From contig CM048839.1 of assembly GCA_026545765.1 (NCBI GenBank), forward strand, positions 84,869,914 through 84,933,913: DNA of 64,000 nt, in the 5' to 3' direction. Source of the DNA: Plantago major. Its lineage: Eukaryota > Streptophyta > Magnoliopsida > Lamiales > Plantaginaceae. The number at the start of each line of letters is the position of its first letter. The first letter of the stretch is position 1. A program made the translations under genes and the position numbers. The notes under the pieces are model-generated. The model was not told where the DNA came from. It did no database searches and saw only the letters and a list, made by a program, of their open reading frames with translations. This document shows, piece after piece, positions 55,337 through 64,000 of the stretch.

Positions 55337-56078
55337 TGAAAGAATATAAGGACCCGGACTTGCACTATTTCTTAATTGAAAGCTTATTGTTGAAGCAACA
55401 ATGTAAGTAACACTGACTTAAACAGAAAAACACAAGACAGCGAAAATAAAGTAATAAAGACAGAGTTGTGTTTCTGAGCTGGTATGATATACCAGCCGAG
55501 TCATTCAGGCCAAAATTCACTATGTGAATCAAAACAATATTGACGTTTCACAAGATGAAACCTTGAATACACAAACCAAACACTTAGAACAGTTTTACCT
55601 ATTCTAAACTATTCTACTAGTAATAATACTAGATGATCGAGCTACACTCTATCACTAGAATAGCCTCACAGTTTAGCAAACAGTATCAAGACTACTACAA
55701 TGCTATGGCTGAATTCTCTCAAGTCTCGGTACTTCTTTATGTCCTTGATCTGATATATATAGTTGATTAATCTTCAAAGCAGATCTTCTATAACGTGCTC
55801 GTTCTTATCTTCAAGAGTCTACTTCGATCCGGCCTCTCCAGAGAATATTTTATCTTGTGATCTTGCAATCTTTATCTATTAAGAGTCCTTTCTTCCATTG
55901 ACTCCTTTAAGTCTTCGACCTGAAACAAATCACTACTAAACACAAAAACGTGGAACTTGATTAGGTTTAGTATGAAGAAGGCAATATTCCAAAACTACCC
56001 TGCAAACAGATATTAGTATTGTTGGTAGCATTGTTGGTAGCATTGTTGATGTATCACTACATAAACAATGCACTTTCA
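55337..56078 (-). repeat. E4 3' LTR
   Basis: 742 bp inferred from borders: TGAAAGAATATAAGG to CAATGCACTTTCA (ends TGAAAG/CTTTCA inverted), with a polypurine tract directly inside and copia-D coding sequence directly outside. Its partner is outside the window, so the call rests on these borders. The flanking five bases are GGTTC. Confidence 0.82.
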
Positions 56079-56090
56079 ATCTCCCCCTTA
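56079..56090 (-). other. E4 3' polypurine tract
   Basis: Minus strand TAAGGGGGAGAT next to the LTR. Confidence 0.82.
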
Positions 56091-56280
56091 GTGCCTTCCT
56101 TCACAACACCTAATCAAGGATTTAAGAAAAAACAGAGAAAACACAGATCACAGATCATAAAGTATTACTCCCCCTTGACAGAAGATCGTACTTAAATGTT
56201 CACAGCACATAAAAACACACATAAGCAAATTCAAATATTATAGACCCATTGTTTAAAGATAACATAAGCATAGACAGAAT

Positions 56281-57906
56281 TTAAAACACATTTGATCCGG
56301 ATTCAGACTCCTCTCCTTCATCTTGATCATCCTGGGCAGCTTCATCCATTTGAGCATCCATGTCATCATATTCTCCCCCTTGTTGTGGAGGAAGGAGATC
56401 ACAGAGATTTCTTCTTTGCTCCAGCATTCCTCGAATCCAATGTCCAATCGAACTCGATCAATGATTCCTTGCTCAAACTGATTGAGGGGCCTAGGCATGT
56501 CTGGAAATAGGATTGTTGGTGCAGCAGCTGGGACAACATTGACTGGAGCAGCATGAATGACATCAGGTTGATCTTCCTTCCATGGCAAGTCTTGGACCCT
56601 GTTGGTGGTAAGTATCTGATGAGTTACTCTGACCATTTCGAACTGAGTTTGCATCCTCTCGTTAGCAGCTGGTGCAAACCCCACATCTTTTAGAAACCCA
56701 TGTATCATAGATGGATACATGCAGGCCCCAACATCTCCTTTCACTGTGAACTCTCCAAGTCTGTTGAAGACATACTGACCCAAGTTAATGGGTATGCCCA
56801 CCTTCAATTTATACAACATCTCTGCAACAGTAGTAGACACCAGATTGTTGTTCTTTGTCGGGATCCAATTATGGATACACACTCGATACAACACAGCCAT
56901 CAGGGCTGTGAGATGCTTAGCAGGAAAACAAGATGCCCACTGAATCATGTATCCCCCTGTAAGTTCCCGTGCCACGACATCCATGCTAACGTCAAGGGGG
57001 TTCTTCAATGTTAGGAGTATCAAAAAAGGCATTGATCCTCTCCATAGTAAGCTGATAGAATCTTCCCCTCAGATATACTCTCCAAAACTTAGGAGAATCA
57101 GGGTTAGCAAAATGCTTGGACAAATTGCAGTAAAACTCACGAATGACAGATGGAGCAAACGGATCTAATCCTTCCACTGTCCCAATTATCCCCCTGGCTT
57201 CCAAAAACTCATATACTCGATGCTCAGAAAAAGAAGGTTCATGCACCAATTTCTCACTTAGGATTGGTCTTTGTGCAAAATAGGGCCTAAGAGATGCAAT
57301 ATTGAGAGAGTAGAACCTATCATTATAAGCTGGTTCCTCAAAGTCTGAAAATTCAGCAGCAGGATTAGGTACCTCAGGGACAAAGTCCTCATCTTCAGCC
57401 AATTCCTCCTGATTCGGATCTGAAATTGGGGCTGTTGCATCAGTAGCATCTTCATCAGAAGATTCTTCATCTTCCAGGCTCTCCGTACCTTCCTCAGAGG
57501 TTTCTGCATTGCTCAATTCATGCTCGGACTCAATTACCTCCTCCTCAATGCGCCTTTTGAAAGCCTCCCTTTCACGCCGTCGCTTCTCCTTTGCATTTTC
57601 CCTTGCCTGTTGCAGTTTTTCCAAAGCCTTTTCCTTTATGTTGACCATGGATTCTGAACTAGAATCCTTTTCTTGTAGCTGAGGATTGGAAACTGGAACT
57701 CCCCCTTGCTCTGGAACTCCCGCTTGCTCAGGTCCGTCTACTTCAAAAACCAGCCTGCACCTTTTTAAATTACTCCTTTCGGAGTCATTGTTAGACAGTT
57801 GCGGTGTGGCTGTGTGTGCAGAGTAGTCGGAGGAGGATGGGTATGGAACCAGTTGAGGCTGTGTGGATGTGCCAATGATTTCTGCGGCTTCAACTAGTTT
57901 GTCCAT
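56281..57906 (-). pseudogene. E4 accessory ORF with plant-transposon-protein domain
   Basis: ATG 57906. About 540 codons nearly intact: an acidic and coiled-coil N-terminus (EKLQQARENAKEKRRRERE), then from residue 200 a Transposase_32-like region (EARGIIGTVEG, VIREFYCNLSKHF, VYLRGRFYQLT, LYRVCIHNWIPTKNN, KVGIPINLGQYVF). A one-base slip in a C5 run at about 57000 splits the frame after EEPP; a second slip near 56465 hides the acidic tail (QQGGEYDDMD to the stop at 56281). The domain matches that in element N. It lies between two polypurine tracts; role unknown. Confidence 0.75.
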
Positions 57907-59042
57907 GGTTAGGGTTTACAGTTTTTGCGATGAAGAGTTGTGAGAGATGGAAGGAATGGAGTGGAGATGAGGTTTGGAGTCTGTGGGGATTTATGGGAAA
58001 TCGGAAGAGTAGAGTGTATAGGTAATAATCATGCACCTGAACTAAGTATTGCAACCATTGGTTCAGCAATTAAGGCAGCAGCCGTTACTTAAAGAATGCA
58101 ATGATTACAGGCGGTGTTTGGCTTGTACTGAGACTCTTCATATTCCTAGTTATCTGCACATTCATTAGTATATACCAAGCACTACAAATTTGTTTTGAAA
58201 AAAATTTAGGCACAATACATAAACTGAGTTAAGTGATATAGTTAATTAAAGCATACTGAGAATAGTGACAATTCTCTACTTTGATTGACTCTTGGTATCA
58301 TAGTTCGAGTAACAGTTTGTGTTTTCCTGGCTACTGTTGAGTGAACAGTGACACTAATCCTAAACTTTGAACCAAGACGATGCAGTATGGAGCAGATAAC
58401 ACATTCCCACTCCCCCTCAAGAAAAACTCGTAATACAAAACAACAAAGGACAAAACAAACTAAAACAAACACAACTATGTTCCAGAGACATGGTAGACAA
58501 GACAGTATGCAGTAGCTAGCTTGAGATAAACCACTAGGCTTATACACAGGTGTGAACACCAAGACTAGCACGAAGACGATAGAAGAAGAGATAGGAAAAC
58601 ACTGAATTCATTAAAAACAAGAAGTAAGTGTTGGGCTCTGTATAAGTTATTAGCTGACTCAATGTAGTCTTAGAGAGTCAAAGGTGTAATATCACAACCT
58701 GAAGTAACTCAGAGACTACCAACAAAACAAAAGTAAACAATATGCCTCCATTGGGCTCTTTTTCCATGTGGCCATCATTGGGATCTTTTGCATTGGCCTC
58801 CATTGGGCTCTTTTTCCATTTTTTGTTACTTCCATAACAAATAATTGCAGTGATGCAAGAGTTAGAATCGAGGAGAATGTGCTAGAAAGAGATATCACAC
58901 CAAATTACTGACCCAGTGGGTTTACTCAAGTAAGATGCAAGAGTCTGTATACTGGTCATAAGAAAACTTAAGACAAAAGAAGACTAAAAACAAGCAAGAA
59001 CGACATCACACACAAAATACACTGCTGGACTGTGATGTTGAG
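57907..59042 (-). other. E4 spacer between RNase H and accessory ORF
   Basis: About 1.1 kb without a supported gene. It may hold the leader or promoter of the accessory ORF; no clear minus-strand TATA box was found close to 57906. It contains the first polypurine tract. Confidence 0.55.
58406..58420 (-). other. E4 internal polypurine tract
   Basis: Minus strand TTGAGGGGGAGTGGG. In ordinary plant copia elements TTGAGGGGGAGT sits right after pol and primes plus-strand synthesis next to the LTR. Here about 2.3 kb, including the accessory ORF, separates it from the LTR. Confidence 0.62.
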
Positions 59043-60825
59043 TCAACAGTGCAGGCAACATAAGATCACATTGTACACATACCAAGAGATCTTCGCAAAC
59101 TGAAAGAATCTCTCAAAATCTAGGGGTTTTGTAAAGATGTCCGCAAGTTGGTTATTGGTTTCTATATGCTGGATGTCCACAACTTGTAGATTTACTAAGT
59201 CCCTAAGAAAATGATGCCTTATGTCTATATGCTTGGTATGGGAATGTTGTACAGGATTCTTAGATATATTGATGGCACTAAGGTTATCACAGAACATGAG
59301 TAATGTGTCACTCTTAAGACCATAATCAGTTAGCATGTTTTTCAACCAAATCAATTGAGTGACACAACTACCTGCTGCCACATATTCTGACTCAGCTGTA
59401 GACAAAGAAACACAATTCTGTTTTCTACTGTACCATGACACCAAATTTCTCCCTAGGTAGAAACACCCACCACTCGTGGATTTTCGATCATCTATATCAC
59501 CTGCCTAGTCTGAGTCACTGAACCCAACCAAGTCAGTGTTGGTGTCTTTAGTATACCATAAGCCAAGTGATGCAGTGCCAGATATATATTTAAGAATGCG
59601 TTTAACTGCAGAAAGATGAGTGGTTAAGGGGTTCGATTGGTACCTTGCACACACAAAGAGCAAACACAATGTCAGGTCTGCTAGCAGACAGATAGAGAAG
59701 GCTTCCTATCATGGACCGATACAGTGTTGGATCAACAGTGTCTCCAACATCAGACTTACTAAGCTTGAGGATAGAAGACATGGGGGATGCAGAGGTCTTT
59801 AATCCTTCCATACCAAATTTCTTGACCAGATTCCGTGCATATTTCTCCTGAGATAGGAACAAACCTTCTTTGGATTGCTTGATTTGTAGGCCAAGAAAAT
59901 AGTTGAGTTCCCCAATTAAGCTCATCTCAAAGGTACCTGACATATCTTGAACAAACTTTTGGACCAGGGTATCGTTAGTTGACCCAAACACAATGTCATC
60001 AACATAAATCTGAGCAACAAGAATATCCTTTCCTTTACGCAGAATAAACAGAGTTTTATCTGCTTCCCCATGAGTAAAACCAAGTTCAAGAAGAAAAGAT
60101 GTCAACCTATCATACCAAGCACGAGGTGCTTGTTTCAAACCATATAGAGCCTTTTTTAGTTTGAAAACATGATTTGGCAAACGTGGATCTTCAAATCCTT
60201 TTGGTTGTTCAACATAGACATCTTTGTCAATAAAGCCATTTAGAAAAGCTCCTTTTATATCCATCTGTTGAAGTGTAATTTTGAGAAAACAAACTATGGC
60301 TAATAGTAATCTAATAGACTCTAGCCTAGCTACGGGAGAAAATGTTTCATTAAAGTCAACACCTTCAACTTGGGTGAATCACTATGCTACAAGGCGGGCT
60401 TTGTTGCGAGTAACTACACCATGTTCATTGCTTTTATTTTTAAAAATCCATTTTGATCCAACAACATTAACGTTGTCAGGTCTGGGTACTAAGTCCCAGA
60501 CATCATTAGCTCTAAACTGGTGTAGTTCCTCCTGCATAGCTTCAACCCAAAATTGATCTTTTATGGCTTCTTTCACATTCTTGGGTTCAACAAGAGACAC
60601 AAAGCAAGTGGATAAGACTTCATTACATTCTGTAGCAGTACAGATGTTTGAGCGTAACCTTTCTTTATAGTCTTTCCGAGGTTTGACTCGAAGAATCCTG
60701 CCATTACTGGGATTACCAATAATCTGTGTGTTAGGATGATCCTTTTGTACCTTGAGGGGTGGATCCCTTCTGACATTGTCCATTGTTGATCCAGTTACCT
60801 GTTCATCAACCTGTGTGGGTATCAC
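59043..60825 (-). pseudogene. E4 reverse transcriptase and RNase H
   Basis: RT begins with FWVEAMQEELHQFRANDVW and VVGSKWIFKNK (60382-60825), shifts, then FLNGFIDKDVYVEQPKG, ALYGLKQAPRAWYD and YVDDIVFGS (60015 region; catalytic motif intact). After SASRPDIVFAL the frame breaks at about 59640; RNase H continues with KSTSGG, SWYSRKQNCVSLSTAESEY, FCDNLSAI and HTKHIDIRHHFLRD to 59043. Stops near 60380 and 59505 complete the decay. Confidence 0.87.
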
Positions 60826-60856
60826 TTCACTGTCAGAGTCATCCGACTCACTCGAC

Positions 60857-62649
60857 TCAACAACCTGTTCTTCTGTGACTGCTCACACCGGTGGTTCTGG
60901 CACCGAATCGAACCTGTTCATTAGACCTGTGTGACTCAATACACACCATTTCGGATCCAGAAGTGTCTACTCTTGTTATAAAGCATGTGCTATCATCAAA
61001 TTTGACATTGACAGATTCCTGTACACTTCTAGTTCTTGGGTTGTAAACCCTGTAAGCATGGCTATTTGTAGAGTATCCCACAAATATGCCTTTCTCACTT
61101 TTGTCATCAAATTTCCCAAAGTGTTCCCTGTCATTTAAAATGAAGCAGACACAACCAAAAACATGCATGTATTTTAGGTTTGGCTTCTTGCCATTTAAAA
61201 TCTCATAGGGAGTGGATTGTGTGCCAGGTCTAAGATACACTCTATTTATGATATGACAAGCAGTGTTGATAGCTTCAGCCCACAATCGCTTAGATAAGTT
61301 CATGGAGCTAAGCATGACTCTACCCATTTCTTGCAACGTTCTGTTCTTGCGCTCTGCAATCCCATTTTGTTGCGGAGTTTTGGGTGCTGAAAACTCATGG
61401 GAGATTCCTTTCCTTTCACAGAAGAGAGAGAAGAATTGATTTTCAAATTCTCTCACGTGATCAGATCGAATTCTTTTGACACACTTGTTGTGAACATTTT
61501 TGAAACGCATGCATAACATTTTAAAGAATGCAAATGTTCAGACTTCTCTTTTAAGAAAGACACCCAAGTAAAACGGGAAAAGTCATCAACAACAACAAAT
61601 ATGTACGCTTCACGAAGACTAGCAACCTCTATTGGACCCATCAAATCCATATGAAGAAGATCAAAACAAGCATCAGTTCCAGGTTTTTGACTGTCCACTA
61701 CTAGTGGTTGATGAGAAGCACGAATTTGCTTTCCCTTCAAATAGTCTCCACAAACTAACTTATTAGGGCTACTAAGTTTGGGTACCCCAAGGACAGCTTC
61801 AAGTTTAACAAGGCGTTCTAGGTTCCTGTAGTTTACATGACCCAATTTCTTGTGCCACATAACTGATTCACTCAATTGTGCTGAGTTGCATTTTAAGTTA
61901 GTGTTCATAACATAACAATTATCTGCAGATCTATTACCAGACATTACAACCTCATAATTATCATTAAAGACAGTGCAGGATAGTTTGTCAAAGTAAACAC
62001 GAAGATTATCATCACAGATATGACTAATGCTCAACAAATTGGCTGTTAAACCATCAATGAGTAAAACATCCTTAAGATTAGGTACTCCATTTAGATTTAA
62101 GCTGCCTTTACCAAGAACCTTTCCTTGTGTGCCACCACCATACGTATCTAAGCCAGATTTTTGGGGCACAATATCCTTCAGATAGCCTTTTGTACCTATC
62201 ATATGTCTAGAACATACACTATCAAAGTACCACATTCCTATGTCTTTAGAAGTTACAGTGGACATAGCAACATGACAGACAGGCTTAGCTTTGGGTTTCC
62301 AGACTTTCTGAGCAATCGTACTGTTTGTATCAGTTGCTGTTGCGATTACTACTGATTCAACACTGGGTTTTTCAGAACTGGATTTCTTTGTTTCTTTTTC
62401 AACAGTGATAGCCTTAGCATCTGATTCTTCAGCCTTTCCCTTAGAAACGCTCATTAGATATTTTTTGTAAAGATAGAAAAAGTGTTTTTTATGTCCTATT
62501 TTGAGGCAAAACTGACATACTAGAACCTTTTTACTGGAACTAGTTTCTTTACTGTTTTCTTTAACAAACTTAGGAGCATCTTTTAAAAACTCAAAATCTT
62601 TACCTTTTTCCTTTTCATTAGAAATTGACTCAGCAGACTGGAAGCCCAA
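60857..62649 (-). pseudogene. E4 end of gag, protease and integrase
   Basis: The first part carries CQFCLKIGHKKHFF, a second knuckle whose last Cys is Phe. Protease reads WYFDSVCSRHM where the family has DSG, so the active-site Gly is Val. The pre-integrase region has WHKKLGHVNYRNLERL. The core has HMDLMGPI, VVDDFSRFTW, and, after a frameshift near 61500, RSDHVREFENQ and PQQNGIAERKNRTL, then VFGCVCFILNDREHFGKF and GIFVGYSTNSHAYRVYN at the end. Confidence 0.86.
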
Positions 62650-64000
62650 ACTGTTGTACCATCATTACCTAAATCAATTACCTCAGAAAGTTTTGTTGAG
62701 CTTGAGTTCCATTTGGCCATAACAGTTTCAGCTTCCTGCAGTTTCTTTGTTAGCTTCTCTAGCTCGGCCTCTTTCCTGGTAAGTACCACTTCCAAGTGTA
62801 CTATTGTGTCCTTTAGCCCTTGATTCTCCCTTTCCAGTAATCTGACAGATGTTTTTACTTGCTTCATCTTTCTCAACAAATCCTCATACATCTGTTTCAA
62901 TTCACTGATCATTTTATCCTGAGTGAACTCTTCCTCGAAAGGGTATTCTGTTTCAGACATGAGAGAGCCATGCAGACACTTAAGTTTAGTTGGTGACTCG
63001 TCAGTAGTATCATCGAACACATCCACATAAGGGGAATCATCATAGTCAAAATAAACTGTATGATCCAGTTAGTTGTTGATCACACTGTTGGACCAATACT
63101 TATTCTCACTTGAGATGATTGTGGACAGGGACATAACTTGACGAGTTTCAGACCCTGAGGAATCATTGCTGATTTCAGCTTCCTCCTCAGAATCACTAAC
63201 ACTTACATAGTACAACTTTCCAGCCTTTCTTAGGGTGTTGACACATTCATGCTTGTAGTGTCCCCAACCTTTGCACTCAAAACATTAAATTTTCTCTAGT
63301 GCTTTTGGATCATTTTTGTACTTTTCTCTAGTGCTTTTGGATTATTTTTGGATCATTTTTGTACTTGGCTATTGATTTCTCAGTAGCAAAAGGTTTAGAC
63401 CTGTTAAACTTTTTCACAAGTTTTTGAAAAGTAGCTAGAGAAAGTTCTTCATTTTCACTTGAATCCTCTTCCAACTCATGGTTGTCCTTAGAGGCAGAGT
63501 ACAATGAACTAACTTCGTTCTTATTCTTCGATTGCTCTTCCAAACCCATCTCATAAGTTTCGAGATTGTTAATAAGAGTATTGAAGTCCATGATTGCTAA
63601 ATTCTTGGTATCTTCGAATATGGCACGCTTAGTATCATACTTAGAAGACAAACTCCTAACTGCTTTAGACACAAGTTGTTTGTTTGAGATTGGTTCACCA
63701 ACTCGTTGACATTCATTAGAGATAGTACGGAGTTTTTCAAAATAGGAGGTGATTGATTCATCTTCTCCCATTCTCATTCTCTCGTACTGACTCCAAAGTA
63801 GTCTAGCTTTGCTTTCTTTAACACTTGCGTCACCTTCACTGTGAGTTTGTAGAATTTCCCAAGCTTGTTTAGCCGTGGTACAGTTTTGAATCAACATGAA
63901 CATATGTGAATCAACATTACTGAAAATAGCATTGAGAGCTTTTTCATTATAGGCAGATTCATTCCATTCATCATTAGTCCATTGATTCTCAGGTTTCACA
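62583..64000 (-). pseudogene. E4 gag
   Basis: Enters from the right edge. UBN2 capsid (MFMLIQNCTTAKQAWEIL, MRMGEDESITSYFEKLR, LVSKAVRSLSSKYD), then the knuckle CFECKGWGHYKHEC near 63260 after a TAA, an acidic stretch (SDSEEEAEISND), and a coiled coil (KMKQVKTSVRLLERENQGLK) in 62583-63026. A roughly 37-base tandem duplication at 63300-63365 and several stops break it. Confidence 0.84.

Larger units (their letters stand above)
55337..64000 (-). mobile_element. E4: SIRE/Maximus-like copia element with accessory ORF
   Basis: On the minus strand: gag with UBN2 domain and KGWGHYKHEC knuckle, protease, integrase, RT (YVDD), RNase H, a first polypurine tract, a long accessory ORF, a second polypurine tract and the 3' LTR. 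The 5' LTR lies right of the window. It interrupts copia-D, so it is younger than it. The knuckle type and the 3' ORF suggest the SIRE/Maximus lineage. Confidence 0.88.

Noticed and set aside
1..64000. tRNA, rRNA, viral insertion or bacterial-type operon
   Set aside because: I looked for cloverleaf-like cores, rRNA-like stretches and tandem prokaryotic gene layouts and saw none; all coding signal fits plant retroelements or expansin.

Overview
This is plant nuclear DNA built almost wholly of nested retrotransposons. Evidence for a flowering plant: Ty1/copia elements with a TGGTATCAGAGC-type primer site, Ty3/gypsy elements of the Tat type with a second (archaeal-type) RNase H, an L1-like LINE, and a decayed beta-expansin gene with plant-style introns. 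I cannot name the species. There is no bacterial, organellar or CRISPR-like content. No host gene here looks intact.

Layout. (1) 1-7085: minus-strand Tat-type gypsy element G1, its far end outside the window, inserted into the endonuclease part of a LINE whose remainder runs 7086-10753 (plus). (2) About 11090-22900: the 3' part of a plus-strand copia element (copia-0), made of an accessory ORF and a short 3' LTR. It is split at 12087/19587 by a complete 7.5 kb non-autonomous LTR element (N, minus) with 5-bp target duplication GATAT. (3) 22978-48138: copia-1 (plus, both LTRs). A complete 13.9 kb Tat element, G2 (29232-43165, minus), cuts its reverse transcriptase. G2 carries, on the opposite strand, an intron-containing gene-like unit with its own TATA box. 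(4) 48139-51134: the only non-transposon island, with a beta-expansin pseudogene (minus). (5) 51135-55336: 5' LTR and gag of copia-D (plus, same family as copia-0/1), cut by a SIRE/Maximus-like copia element E4 (minus) that fills 55337 to the window end and carries an accessory ORF beside its 3' LTR.

The genes are retroelement gag-protease-integrase-RT-RNase H sets, nearly all with stops or frameshifts. G2 and E4 keep YVDD in RT; G1 and copia-1 do not.

The part most worth attention is the accessory coding. The LTR families carry distinct extra ORFs: an unrecognised one between RNase H and 3' LTR in copia-0/1, a putative plant-transposon-protein domain (Transposase_32-like) in both E4 (Ty1/copia) and N (gypsy-type), and an antisense, TATA-driven, intron-containing Transposase_28-like unit in G2. 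Also notable are an in-frame stop at the same gag codon in two copia copies, and a palindromic CACCGCGGTG module repeated in the LTR promoter and the interior of N. All family names are from reading motifs, with no database search.
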